Below, piece after piece: positions 48,401 through 59,555 of a DNA stretch of 64,000 bases. The DNA is from Trichostrongylus colubriformis (lineage: Eukaryota > Nematoda > Chromadorea > Rhabditida > Trichostrongylidae), in NCBI GenBank assembly GCA_963978905.1, contig OZ022259.1, forward strand, positions 45,092,727 to 45,156,726, written 5' to 3'. Under the pieces are notes generated by a model. The model was given only the letters and a program-made list of their open reading frames with translations. It was not told the origin of the DNA and did not search any database. A program made the position numbers and the translations under genes. Every line of letters begins with the position of its first letter. The first letter of the stretch is position 1.

Positions 48401-51400
48401 TACTCTATTTCATAGCTTCTTGTGGCTTCTTGAACACAAAAGTCGACACATGGACACCGACTCGGATATCGAGTATCCGACCGTTACTTGACCAATGGTT
48501 TGGCGGTCGATCGATGATAGAGATGTTTCAGTTTGTGTTCGACGAGAACGGGTTACAGTGTAGTGATGTGAGCAGCAATTATACTTTAGCGACAACATCT
48601 ACTCGGAGAAATCGTGCACGGAAAAATGAGTTTCTCTCTTAGCCATATATTTATGTTGTTTTAGCTCAACAAGGGGCACATGCAAACTTCACGTGAAAGT
48701 GAAAATCCGGCCAGCAATAAGATACAGCTCTTCAAAGAAGCGGACGGGGGGCCTCCGAGTAAGTGCCCCGTCCCGTCAACCGCCGCGGTTGGAGACAACG
48801 AGTGGGACTAACTTTCTGTTCCCATTACGCGGCTCCGATCGCAACGGACGACGGGGCGGGCACTCGCTCTGTGGTCCCTCACCCCCCCCCCCGCCCCCGG
48901 CCACCACTTTGAGGAGCTGTATCTTGGCAGGATTCTCACTTGTTGCCGTGGAACTTTGCATGCGGCCCTTACTAAGCAAATACAACATAAATACATATGG
49001 GTGATAGACAACCCCATTTTTCCGAGCACCATTCCTTTGAAGGCACATTCCGCGATAACCAGATAGGGTGACATACCTTCCCGGGGGATAGATTTTCGGG
49101 TGACTATCCAGGTTGCCTCCCGTTCGCCCGGCACGGCACGCCATCACAGCGCTTCACCTGCTCGGATGCACTCTGAGCCACCCACTCGAGCTCTCTCATT
49201 GGTCAACTGAGCAAAATGGCCGGCGTCGAAGTGGGTCCGAGCAGGTGTAGCGCCGTAATAGCGCACGTGGTAGCGCGAAAAAGGTGCAGTCTGGATCGTT
49301 ACTCAAGGATCTACTCCCCCAAAAAGGTAAGTTGATCTGACTGGTTATCGCCGACTGTGCCTTTAATTTCCCAGTTCAGGTTTTCGCAGATTGTGAAACG
49401 ATGGAGTGTTGTGAACACTTTAAGCCCCACTATGTAATGCTACGTGGAAGGTACGTTATTCTAGTATAGGGGAAGAAGACGTGTGTGTGGGTGGTACAGC
49501 AGCATGCCTCTGGGGTATATGTATGCGACGCGATGGGTTTGAGTTTGGGACGCCATTGTTGAGTCCCAGAGCGATAACGTTGTTATATGCCTTAATTCAA
49601 GCGCAATCACTTCAGAACCCAGCTAATGCGGTTCTCTAAGTTACCACTCACTGCTTCGTGTGCCGCACGCGACTATGCGAATTTTCTGACCCTCTGTTCT
49701 AATTAGACAATCCTCGAGTCCGCAAAGTTCCAGGTCGACCATTTTGATGGTCGGTCAGGATACTAAGCCTGATGACAAAGCACTCGCCTGAAAATGTCCA
49801 CAAGGCAGTCCTATCACTAGTCCAGCATCAGCATGGGCATCAGCCAGCCACGGACGAAACCGCACAAGCATCGGTTAACATGCTAAGCGACTCTGTCACT
49901 GGAGCCAATCCTTTTTCCGATGTTGTGGATCTGATTTACCGACTTCCCTTACCTACATTATTCTACCAACTAGAGGCTGTTCACCACTGAGACTTGATGC
50001 GGATATGGGGCAAATGTGGTGTAGTGACAGGTGGCGCGCGCTTCCACTTTCATGGTGCGGGGATAAAGCCCGCATCAAGGCCTGTCCAGGCCAATCAAGC
50101 CTTCCATTCCTTTGGGGTTTGTTAACATGTACCAGACTTGTCTGGGAAGGCAAAAGCACTGACTTGTACAACGGCTGGCCCCCGCAAGTCAGATCGCATT
50201 CACCTACCTGCAAGATTCTGAATGGAACTATAATAGAATGCACGGCGCATCCCAGCAAAGGATTGATTAGTGGAAAAAACTTAGCTTGAAAGGAAACTTG
50301 GGTGGCACACATCCAGTACCTCCGGAACCATATTTTGGGCTAATGCTAGCTCAGAAAACTAGAAGCTACTTCTACTTGGGGTCAGCGCATTGATGCTGAT
50401 CCACTGTGGAAGGATGAAAGCCCAAATTGTATTAATAATCGGCTGCAAAATCCAGATCGCATTCGCATGTGTCCAATTTTTCAAATTAAGGGTTAGTGGT
50501 GGACGGTCTCCAATATGGAGAGGGTTCCAAGGGCAATTACACTTCCGAAGGTTGGAGAGTACTGCACACCAGCATCAACATCAAGTTCGTGTGCGGTAGT
50601 CCAACAAAAACAATCATGGACTTTTAAGAGTCGAGTGCAGGCCAGGACACTCAAATTAGCCACCATGCCCACGTGAAGTGGGTCCCGCGCGCCTTTTTGC
50701 TCCTGTTGTAAATTCACCGCTGAAGCAGCGTAGCCCCGGGCCTGAACCAGTTCCAATGTCCCGGCCCACACCCTGGAAATTCCATATTCTCCTTTCGAAA
50801 ACATCGGGGAGAGGGGGCGATTTCGGCTCACGGTATGGGCTTACGTTGGCTTGCAATTTTTTAGTTGCTCAAACAACATCTTGTAAAATCGTCGAGTGTG
50901 AATTCATTGGATTTCTTTATCACAAGCCTTCTTTTCTCATTATTTTGCTTATTCTACCTTTCATTATTTCACTTGTTTGTTGCTGTGTGCGGTTTCACTT
51001 ATTCAACATCGTCACTTCGGGGGAAGCGCGCCAGGATAGCAATAGCGTCCCAACTTGATTCACAGGTTAGAATGAATGGATGCATGAATGAAATCAATTT
51101 CACCCTACGCAACATCGAATCGTCGGCCAGACTGAAGCTTGCAGCTCAAGGTGAAGCACGCTAAGATCGCAATAGCGTTCCAATGACGCGTTTTTTAATC
51201 CGATTTTCGCTACACATTATCTTTCGTGGGAACGGATGTTCGTTTACAGAAAACAGGTTTCGAAATACGCATTCGTTTCCTGCCCCATCCCGGTGCCTTT
51301 AAGGCAGCTCACAAGCGGCCAATTTCGAGTGCGCGTGATACAGACATCGATTCTTTTGGTTTTTTAAAGCATTTATTAGTACATGATCAAAAAGCAAACT

Positions 51401-54400
51401 ACCATACATACTTATGGCTGATGCGGCGCTGGTGGTTTTAAGGGTAAAGCCAGTTTTTTCAGGTGCATGCGTCTAGATCATTACTATCAGAAATCTGGTG
51501 GACAGTCAAATTCGTTACGTCTGAAATTCAAGAATCCCAACAGTTTACTAGTCGACGGCTCAGAGCAGGTTGGAATTCAGGAGAAGAGGGTTTTTTCTTT
51601 CTACTCTCCCATCTGTTTTTCTGCGGGCAACGCCTTCCAATGCGTCATCAAAAACCGTTTCTCTAATTCTGGGCATTGAGCTGTAATGGCAAGGCTAACT
51701 CTCCCAGTAGTTATTGATTCCGATGTTTTGATTTTGTGTCTCCGAATAGTATCGGGCACATTTCCTGTATTCAGCGTCAATATGTCATCTATTTCGGCGA
51801 TGAATGGCCTGAGATCGCCATCTTTCCTCGAGTTTACGTCACTAAAGATGAGTTCGTCCTTGCGAATGCGCGACTAAGGAAAGTGAAGATGATGCCGAGG
51901 TTGAACGTGTGCTCAACGGACCCCTATCGCAGAGGTCGGTAGTTTAATCCTCTACCAAGTCTCGAATTAGTGCCTTAACCCATAACGTATGATCCGCGTG
52001 CAACACATGGTGTCACTAGTTCCAAACTACAAATTTTTGGTTTTTTGAGAAGGCACCGTGGCCAATTGCTATAACCATGTGTTTTCAAATATACGGAATA
52101 ATATATCTCTCTGAGACCCTTTTCCTACGAAAATTAGGTCGGATTTTGACAACACTCTTCCGAACAGCATATGCAGCAGGCAATAAAAACAAAATCACTG
52201 TTTGTAACGCTTTATGTCCATGTGCACGCACTTCCTATAATGTTTTTTGACAATCTGAACAATAGCAGTCTTCACTTAAATGCTTGGTGGTGATTACTGG
52301 GTTATATCGGTAGTGATGTTCAAACACGAACCAATTTTTACAATGGTACAATGACTGGTAGATGTGTTGTTCTCCATAGTCGAAAAGGTATCCTAACAGC
52401 ATTAGCTCTCATTGTCAGAAATCGGCGCTTTAGTATGCCCGAACAAAAGTCGGTCCTGGGTGTCCAATAGGTATATTTCACGATTTGAAGAATGCAGAAA
52501 CGGCCTCGGTTCATTACGTGCTGAAGACCGATCGCACGACAATGAAAAAAAGGTTAAAAGATATACAAGTTAGTATAAAAACTGTAATAAGAATGGTTCG
52601 TTTCGCCTCAAACCTCATACGAACCATTGTGTTCACCAACCCTGAGGCTCTTCAGTGAGGAAGGGTTGGTGAATACATGAGGGGTGTATTAGATATTAGT
52701 ATCTATAGAAAAGGAGAAAGAAAGGTGAATAGGAAGTGAGAGACTGAGTGGAGAGAGCAAAAGGATTGTTAGAAAGAAAATGGGGTGAAACAACGAAAAA
52801 AAGCAAAGAAAAGTACAGATAGATAATAGTTAAATGAAGGTGAAAAAAGGCCACAATTCAAATTATTATGTTTGATACGCAGTCTCTACTAGGTCAGGAA
52901 ATGGCTGGGGGGCATACAATGTGTAGCTTGTTGCGCTTAATAATGAGGCTTTATAGTTGACTAGACATGCAAACGAATAAGAAGACTTGAGAAACCCTTC
53001 ATTGTCCATCGGAACTGAACTTTCCTTTCAATTTTCGATTTACTAGTTAAGGAGGGCGTTTGTGTAAAAGCAGGGAAAAGACGGAGGAAAAAGACAGAAA
53101 GGAAAGAGGCTAGAAAATGTGACACAGTAAATAGCAAAACTTTATCTTTGAGCAACTCAAACGGCATGAGAGGCTAGAATTTTATTCAAAACCGCAGTCC
53201 CTGTGTATGAAACGCATGCTTGCATCGCCCCTTCTTGAGCATTTCAGAAAAAAAAAACCATGCACTCTCGTCCTACGGGAAAGACTTATTTCTCTCTGCT
53301 TTTAGATGTCCTTAACCAAGGGCGTTTGTGTAAAAGCAGGGAAAAGACGGAGGAAAAAGACAGAAAGGAAAGAGGCTAGAAAATGTGACGCAGTAAATAG
53401 CAGAACTTTATCTTTGAGCAACTCAAACGGCATGAGAGGCTAGAATTTTATTCAAAACCGCAGTCCCTGTGTATGAAACGCATGCTTGCATCGCCCCTTC
53501 TTGAGCATTTCAGAAAAAAAAAACCATGCACTCTCGTCCTACGGGAAAGACTTATTTCTCTCTGCTTTTAGATGTCCTTAACCAAGGGCGTTTGTGTAAA
53601 AGCAGGGAAAAGACGGAGGAAAAAGACAGAAAGGAAAGAGGCTAGAAAATGTGACGCAGTAAATAGCAGAACTTTATCTTTGAGCAACTCAAACGGCATG
53701 AGAGGCTAGAATTTTATTCAAAACCGCAGTCCCTGTGTATGAAACGCATGCTTGCATCGCCCCTTCTTGAGCATTTCAGAAAAAAAAAACCATGCACTCT
53801 CGTCCTACGGGAAAGACTTATTTCTCTCTGCTTTTAGATGTCCTTAACCAAGGGCGTTTGTGTAAAAGCAGGGAAAAGACGGAGGAAAAAGACAGAAAGG
53901 AAAGAGGCTAGAAAATGTGACGCAGTAAATAGCAGAACTTTATCTTTGAGCAACTCAAACGGCATGAGAGGCTAGAATTTTATTCAAAACCGCAGTCCCT
54001 GTGTATGAAACGCATGCTTGCATCGCCCCTTCTTGAGCATTTCAGAAAAAAAAACCATGCACCCTCGTCCTTATTTCTCTCTGCTTTTAGATGTCCTTAA
54101 CCATCCTTACGTAATCCTATAGGTCCCCTGATCATTTTTTTTATAAAGGCTTCAACCAACGACCCAGCATTGAATTCTAGTAATTCGTGTAACGATTAGA
54201 AAACAAACAGGTTACAGGTCGCGCCACTTGTTATGTGAATCGATGGTCGGAGGAGAATCTTCTGCGTCCACTCAACTGCACTCTTCCGGCAATGCGCAAT
54301 TTACGATCTGCGAATGGCTACAGCGTATGCAATCCACACCTCGTCGTCGCGAACTATAAACAGATCATCACCGCCAACACACTTCAGCACAGAGTGAGTG

Positions 54401-57088
54401 ATGTTGAAAAATTTCAGGGAAAAGTGAATGAATACAAACAAAACAGCTCGTAGTGCTGATATCGCAAGACAAGGCTGTGTAGAAAATATTTACCAAATCG
54501 GCAATTTATCTAATCACATACCTCACTGGGCGAAAATCAGCGTGTCATGTCATCAAATCATGTGTCCCGTATTTAGCCGCGACCTCTTCTGCAATTTCCA
54601 CCACAAGCTTGACCGAAAACTCGCTTTCCTCTTTTTTCCAAATTGCTTCTTCCGGAAGCATTGACGTTAACTTCAAATAAATTTTTACCTTCAAATTTTT
54701 TGTTCAGCATTGCTTTATAAAACATTCAAGATAATTTTTTGTTCTGTCAAGATTACGTTCCGCACTGCGATTCAGAATGAATTTGTTAGTCATGTCATAG
54801 GGGTCCATTTGGCGTTATTTTACAAATGATATTTTCAGCAGAAAGATGAGAAATTCGGTTAATGATGTGTCCCGTCCCTACTCGCTATCTCTTCTTGATG
54901 TCTCGCGACTCTTTCAGCGAACTGGTTAAGAATATTTCCTTGCTTTGATGAATAAATTGTCTGAAATTAACGGATCGTCTCGGAAAGACCAAATTGGACT
55001 GAGAGTGCCACTACTTCTCGATCAACCATTTACTGAAACTTGTAGGAATGGTCGAGGCTAAGTACCATGCACATGATTGTTCGATTTTCCCTAAGTGAAA
55101 TGTAGTGATTCAGTTAATTGCTGGTTTGGTCAATTTCTGCGGAATGCCACCACTTCACAACCTGGAAATGGGCCTACTTTTAGCTCTCTGAAAATGTACA
55201 TACTATTATGTAGAGCAGATAAATCTCTTTCTGATAATATATAAGATAATGCAACTTGTGACTCTATAGGGAGAATTTTCCTCTGAAAAAAAAAAAACTA
55301 TGACCTTACTTATGGAATGGCCTAATACATGCCTATCCATCATTTCAAACCGGGCCTGCAGCGCTTAACCGTTTTGTGCGCTGGGTGACGTCATATCACA
55401 AGTTTAATCAAAGCTTGAGTTCTTTTACCCTTTCAAGTAATTGATTTGGTCATGTGAGAGGGGACATAGGTCAACAATTAGCTCACAATACAGCTCGAAA
55501 CATGAGATTCGGTCTGTTGGTCCACCTACACAAGTACTGATTGGTCTTACCTTGTAGGACCAGTTTACGTGGGCAGCTAGTCGTTAGGTGCAAGTTTATG
55601 TATTTAACCAAACTGTCGAAAACGCTAGACAACTTGGAGAATTGGGCCTGAGTCTACAGAAGAACCTTTCGTCAAGTCCCACAGATTTACCCCTACGGTC
55701 CAGACCCGGTTGGTTATTAGATGCGGATGTCAGGATGAGCTACAGTGGTCACTATTAGACGTAAGATAGAAGTATCAATACTCTCAATGCACGATGAAAC
55801 CGAGTACACGTGAAACATTTTAAATGAGTATCTGCCATCCCATTTCATTTGATTCTCTTCAATTTTTATCTGTCCTACTACTACTTTTACAGGATTAACA
55901 GCATCTTATATCTATCTCTACCTTTCGAAATTTTAGAAATAAAATGATTTGGGTACAGTGTATCATCTTGTCTTGATGAACTTATAATTTTACCCATGCC
56001 TGTGTTGACCGAAAGTGTGTAGTATCGCACCCTTGAACATCATCACTTCAAACTATATGTTGAACTGATTTAATTATAAATTTATTCAATACGCCAGATG
56101 GTATGCACAAGAGTAGCTCAAGAATGTCTGGGGATACAGACCATGACAAAATAAAAGCATTAGAAGAGATAAAAACAAAAATTGAAGCGTCTTAATATGA
56201 TGTTAGGGCGGAGGTGGTGTAGTGACAGGTGACGCACACCCCACTCTCATGATGAGGGAATCGAATCCCGCATCGACGCCCGTCCAGACCAACCAAGCCT
56301 TCCATCCCTCCGGGGTCGGCACATTGGTACCTGACTCGTCTGGGAGGATAAAAGCGCTAACTTGTACATCGGCTGGCCACCGCAAGTCATATAGGCCACA
56401 TCACATTCACCAGCCATCACGATTCCGAATGGTACTAAAATGTGCGGCGCATCCCAGGAAGGGGTAGATTAATGCCAAAAACTTTATCTTTTTAATATGA
56501 TGTTGGGATGATCTCCTTGAAAACGTATTGAGTTGGTGCGTAATTAATGCGGCTCGGCTTTTTTAAACAATTCTTAGAAAAAACATTAATAAAAACAGCA
56601 GAAACGTGTTCAAATGATGATTTGGCAACGTTTTCGCCATCGCAGACGAGGACTGCTTCCCATTTATAAGCCGTCAAAACGTCAATTTCCACTATAGAAA
56701 AACGTAGCAATAAAAAGTCGCATTAATTATGCACAAACTTTATACAAAAGTATTTTTTTCAGTGCATTCCAAATTGCGTACGGTGGGATCAGTCGTTTCA
56801 GTATTGGACGTCTGTGGAAAAAAACCTCGGTGTGTTCCGCCTCGACGTGTACTACGGTGACCTCAGTGTGCGTTCTATGGTCCTTTGAATTACCCACATA
56901 TTCATATGAAATTTGCTTTTTAGTATGAGGAATATGAAGAAATTGCTATGCTCTCCTATCCAGGGGTCATTTCACAGATCGGTGGACAACTCGGACTGTT
57001 CCTTGGCGTATCGGTCATTTCGTTGATACATATAATAATATATTTCACTTCGAAAGCTGTAATGTTAATTGAGAAGCCATTGAGTTAG
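44184..57088 (+). CDS. DEG/ENaC-family cation channel subunit (10 exons, about 511 aa, frameshift in exon 2)
   Basis: Exons: 44184-44327, 44989-45223, 45297-45461, 48358-48567, 49380-49450, 51463-51568, 51775-51934, 54218-54393, 56763-56867, 56924-57088. Phases agree throughout except for one base within exon 2. A spliced-leader-type acceptor (T-run then TTTCAG, ends 44146) precedes the ATG by 37 nt. The protein has a short cytosolic N-terminus, TM1 in exons 2-3, a Cys-rich ectodomain, and TM2 ending IGGQLGLFLGVSVIS, which is the family signature with a G-x-S filter. The predicted role is a plasma-membrane sodium-permeable channel subunit; gating stimulus unknown. Length is at the short end for the family and the C-tail is only about 15 residues. 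The exact subfamily is not assigned. Confidence 0.8.
44727..44957. mobile_element. Fold-back family C, copy 1 (intron 1 of DEG/ENaC)
   Basis: GGGTGTATGCCATCAGGGCA at the left and GTCGTAATGGCCTACCCC at the right, with inner pairing around GATGGTGCGAGC and GCTCGTACCATC. Copy 2 is at 59556-59795; a diverged copy may lie at 38815-38985. Confidence 0.65.
45666..46086. mobile_element. Fold-back family D, copy 1 (DEG/ENaC intron 3)
   Basis: The left arm AAGGAATCGCCCACGAAAAA and the right arm TTTTTCCGTGAACGATTCCTT pair, and pairing continues inward (CGCATGCAAAGTTTCACGC against its complement). GC-rich centre. Confidence 0.7.
46289..46613 (+). repeat. Dispersed repeat family A, copy 6 (in DEG/ENaC intron 3)
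   Basis: CACCCAAGTGTTGAGGAAAA at the start and ATACGACCCCCTCTGTCGAG near the end; the interior matches 13504-13826 in reverse. Confidence 0.65.
46985..47345. repeat. Fold-back family D, related copy 2
   Basis: Shares blocks with 60895-61265 (for example CACTCTGCGTCCCTGACCAC) and the end ACAAATACAACATTAATATT with family D. Arms less symmetrical. Confidence 0.5.
48066..48275 (-). repeat. tRNA-derived SINE-like copy, minus orientation
   Basis: On the minus strand it reads GCAGTGACAGGTGGTGCGCA, then GGGGATCGAACCC, which fits a tRNA B box (GWTCRANNC), then the body shared with 50018-50290. Confidence 0.6.
48607..49036. mobile_element. Fold-back family D, copy 3 (DEG/ENaC intron 4)
   Basis: Left GTGCACGGAAAAATGAGTTT, right CCCATTTTTCCGAGCACCAT. 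The right end abuts TTAA-type element 3. The C-rich and G-rich centre includes a CCCCCCCCCC run. Confidence 0.65.
49041..49362. mobile_element. TTAA-type fold-back element 3, next to a splice acceptor
   Basis: Left flank TTGA, right flank TTAA. Ends AGGCACATTCCGCGATAACC and GGTTATCGCCGACTGTGCCT. The right end stops 17 nt before exon 5 of the DEG/ENaC gene. Confidence 0.65.
50018..50290 (+). repeat. tRNA-derived SINE-like copy (DEG/ENaC intron 5)
   Basis: GTGGTGTAGTGACAGGTGGC, then GTGCGGGGATAAAGCCC, then CAAGTCAGATCGCATTCACC and CACGGCGCATCCCAG at the end. The open frames on both strands are products of this repeat. Confidence 0.6.
53054..54103 (+). repeat. 266-bp tandem array, four units (DEG/ENaC intron 7)
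   Basis: Units begin GGGCGTTTGTGTAAAAGCAG at 53054, 53320, 53586 and 53852. They are nearly identical (for example GTGACACAG in unit 1 against GTGACGCAG in the rest). The last unit lacks the CTACGGGAAAGA block. No open frame is conserved across units. Confidence 0.95.
54218..57088 (+). other. DEG/ENaC exons 8-10: distal Cys region, TM2 and stop
   Basis: Exon 8 (acceptor GGTTACAG) gives ATCYVNRWSEENLLRPLNC and a second Cys at SVCNPHL. Exon 9 gives CIPNCVRWDQSF. Exon 10 gives SYPGVISQIGGQLGLFLGVS plus a hydrophobic run VISLIHIIIYF and stops at TAG 57086. This C-terminal block is the strongest family evidence in the window. Exons 8 and 9 are separated by a 2.4-kb intron that carries a SINE copy near its 3' end. 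Confidence 0.9.
56208..56490 (+). repeat. tRNA-derived SINE-like copy (DEG/ENaC intron 8)
   Basis: GTGGTGTAGTGACAGGTGAC, B-box-like GGGAATCGAATCCCGC, ending GTGCGGCGCATCCCAGG. The best-preserved copy in plus orientation, with an RNA polymerase III-type head inferred. Confidence 0.65.
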
Positions 57089-57728
57089 GGCTTTTTTCAA
57101 GATTCCATCATTTTAATCAATGATATTTGTTAATAAGATTGTCTGTTCATTGTGAATATACGAGAAACATCACTGAAAACATCGAGCTTGGTTTCCGTCC
57201 TCTGATTGCAATATAAAGTACAGTGATGATGAGGGACAGCTTTTGTGACCTCTAAGTACCGAGGGTGAGCTTGTCCGACGACTCCGCCTGAAGTCGGCCC
57301 CTCCCACAAAGCATTTCTCATTCCGTCAATTCTCCTTCGTTTGTGATTAGTGGGAAAAATAACAAGCTGCGAATGAGAGATTTTAGTTCTGCCGTGCAAT
57401 TTTACTGATACGTAAGTAGCTCTACCTTGCAAATTGACTGCTTGAAGGTAATAAAGGTAATGAGTGAGTGGTGTTCTCAGTGCTCTGGAAAAAAGAAAAT
57501 ATGCCAAGGCCCCACTAGACGCCACCTATCATCAGCAATCTGCGGAAAGCCTATGGATTAACAACGACTTCGTGTGCTGGAATTGGTAACTGCGTGCAAC
57601 CGCTGCACGTCACAGATCCGCATGGCTGCGGTCGATAGGTCAATGACGTAGGAGAACACGCTCGTGACCAAGATCGGTGACTTTAATGAGGCTACTCCTA
57701 CTCGAGTTTTGAGAGTGTGTGCCCTAAT

Positions 57729-57930
57729 GTCAGGATTTCGCACCACAACGAGCGGCGTGCGACGCGGTGTGTGCTAAGCACACCGCTATAGTTGGATCTC
57801 AAAGGGATTACACGATAATGCTAGGGACGCCATGCACTGCTACTTGTAATCGCTTTGAGACCCAACAACAGGCGCCTTTATTTCGTCCGCATCATTTCGC
57901 TTACGGAATGGAGCGATGCGAAACCCTGAC
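57729..57930. mobile_element. Inverted-repeat element between the convergent genes
   Basis: GTCAGGATTTCGCA and TGCGAAACCCTGAC ends, with inner pairing of TCTCAAAGGGATTAC and GTAATCGCTTTGAGA. 202 bp, no coding capacity. Confidence 0.65.
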
Positions 57931-58106
57931 ATAAGCGTATACAACCGAATTTCGAGCTATTCCATTTCTCTTTTTTCCACTGCGATGCCAAACAACAGCA
58001 TCTTTATTCCTGAGCGAGCGACCAAACTACCTACTGCTTTCGAGTAATTTTTTTAAATGTCATATGGCTTTTTCATTCAAGAAAACAACTTCATGAGAAC
58101 CCAAAA

Positions 58107-58112
58107 TTTATT
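58107..58112 (-). terminator. Poly(A) signal for the minus-strand low-complexity gene
   Basis: TTTATT on the plus strand reads AATAAA on the minus strand, 128 nt beyond the stop at 58240. The channel gene ends at 57088, so the two genes converge with about 1 kb between their stops. Confidence 0.55.
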
Positions 58113-58239
58113 CTATGCAAGTTTATATAAATTTTTAGTAATAATTATTATTATGGGTAAAATTACTACATTAGCCACCTAAGCTTTGAGCAGACATATC
58201 GTCAGGTGTTTTTCACCATTTGCAATACACTTGCAATCG

Positions 58240-59487
58240 CTATTTGGCCTTCTTGTTTCTGTAGCCATCCTCATCGACACCAGTCGGTGTAATGCTATTC
58301 GTTAGTGCTGGTTTAGCTCTGACAGCTTTACCAGCTCTGCTACTACCGTATCCCACATTCATTGTGAACTCCATCTCGGGTCTTCCGCCATAGTTCATGA
58401 ACTGGCCTTGTTGAGTGTCACTAGGGTAACCGTAATCTCCATAAGAGGTACCGTAGTCACCTGTCGTCTGTACCGGGCTATAAGTGTTGGTTTGGTAAAA
58501 ATTATTACCGTAATTTTGAGCGGTACCGTACTGCTGAGTGGGTTTATAGTAATCGGAACCGCTACTTCCGCCTGTCTGAACGTCAGGTGTGCCGTAGTTC
58601 CAAGAGGGCTCATAAGTGGTCTGATAGCGGTTGGAATCCAACGAGTTATATTGCGTCCAAGCATTATTATTACCGTAGTTTCCTTGCTGGAGGTAATCGT
58701 TAGCGTTACTGTAGGTGGAACTGCTACTCGATGGTATACTGTAAGTTGAGCCTGCATATGAAGGGAGAGTCTGGCTACTGGCCCCTACATAGCCTGTCTG
58801 TCCACCAGTGCCACTGTAGCTACCGTAATTATAGTTTTGTTGGTTGACTCGACCATAGCTGCCTCCATTATCCACACTGTAGGGCTCGTCAATAAATCCA
58901 TGATTTACTGAAGGTGTACTGTAGGTGGAGCTCGGATTTTGGTAGCCCATATAGCCTGTACTGGGCATATCCTCTATGTTACTGTAGCTGTTCTGACTGT
59001 AGGCATTCTGAACAGTTTGATAGCCCTGTTGCGGCCACGACGGTTGCTGAGTTGAATACGATTGCATTTGTGAGTTCTGGTAACCCTGAGCTGGATGGTT
59101 ACCGTAAGCTTGTTGTTCATAACCTTGACCGTTCCATTGCATATTCAATCCATTGCCACCCATCTGACTACCGTAATTCGAGTAATCGTTGTTACTGTAT
59201 AGATTTTTAGCAGCGTAATCACTATCGGATCCGCTCTGATAAGTAGCACTGTAAGGATTCGGACGGCTACTGTAAACTGGCTCTGGGTTGTTGTATACCG
59301 TGGTAGGGATTGAGTACTGTCCAGCATAGTCCACATTGTTAGCGTACGTTCCTGAAATATGATTTTTATATAAAGAAAGAAAAATTGAAAGTTAATAGAA
59401 CTGTTGGTAATACAAATTATTTTGTGGTTCGTTCCGCCTCTTTTATCATACCAACCACTGTGCTTTCTATTCACCTCCGAGGTTCAT
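58240..59487 (-). CDS. Tyr/Gln/Ser/Asn/Gly-rich low-complexity protein (2 exons, about 374 aa)
   Basis: Exon 1 is ATG 59487 to 59475 (M-N-L-G plus one base, donor GTGAAT). Exon 2 runs 59351-58240 after a TTTCAG acceptor, with matching phase. Almost the whole protein is low complexity: repeated YG, YS, QQ, SYS and NYG with spaced tyrosines, no Cys, no signal peptide and no membrane segment. The composition resembles FUS/EWS-type prion-like domains that phase-separate. The only different part is the C-terminal about 50 residues, Met/Arg/Lys-containing and ending DEDGYRNKKAK. No RGG boxes or RNA-recognition motif are present. Function is unknown; an RNA-granule or structural role is inference from composition only. 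An AATAAA lies 128 nt past the stop on this strand. Confidence 0.8.
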
Positions 59488-59555
59488 TCGATTGCTGAGC
59501 TGGATCTGATGTGAGCTTCACTGTCTGCATTTATCTCTTATCAATAGCCTTTATC

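Larger units (their letters stand above)
48358..51934 (+). other. DEG/ENaC exons 4-7: ectodomain
   Basis: Exon 4 gives FIASCGFLNTKV and later FVFDENGLQCSD. Exon 5 (acceptor CCCAGTTCAG) gives VFADCETMECCEHFKPHY then MLRGR. Exon 6 gives CMRLDHYYQKSGG. Exon 7 gives GDEWPEIAIFPRVYVTKDEF and NVCSTDPY. The F-x-p-x-Y/T, G-x-C, then p-x-l-x-r and C-S order follows the DEG/ENaC finger and palm. The exon 4 acceptor has two AGs (exon starts 48350 or 48358); only the second keeps frame with exon 3. Confidence 0.75.

Noticed and set aside
52630..52670. Hairpin TCACCAACCCT ... AGGGTTGGTGA as a terminator or miRNA
   Set aside because: Only an 11-bp stem with a long loop, inside an intron; too weak to call.
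53054..54103. CRISPR-like array
   Set aside because: Units are 266 bp with no spacers, in an intron of a eukaryotic gene.
58395..58757. Alternative frames opposite and within the low-complexity gene
   Set aside because: Shadows of the supported Tyr/Gln-rich frame.
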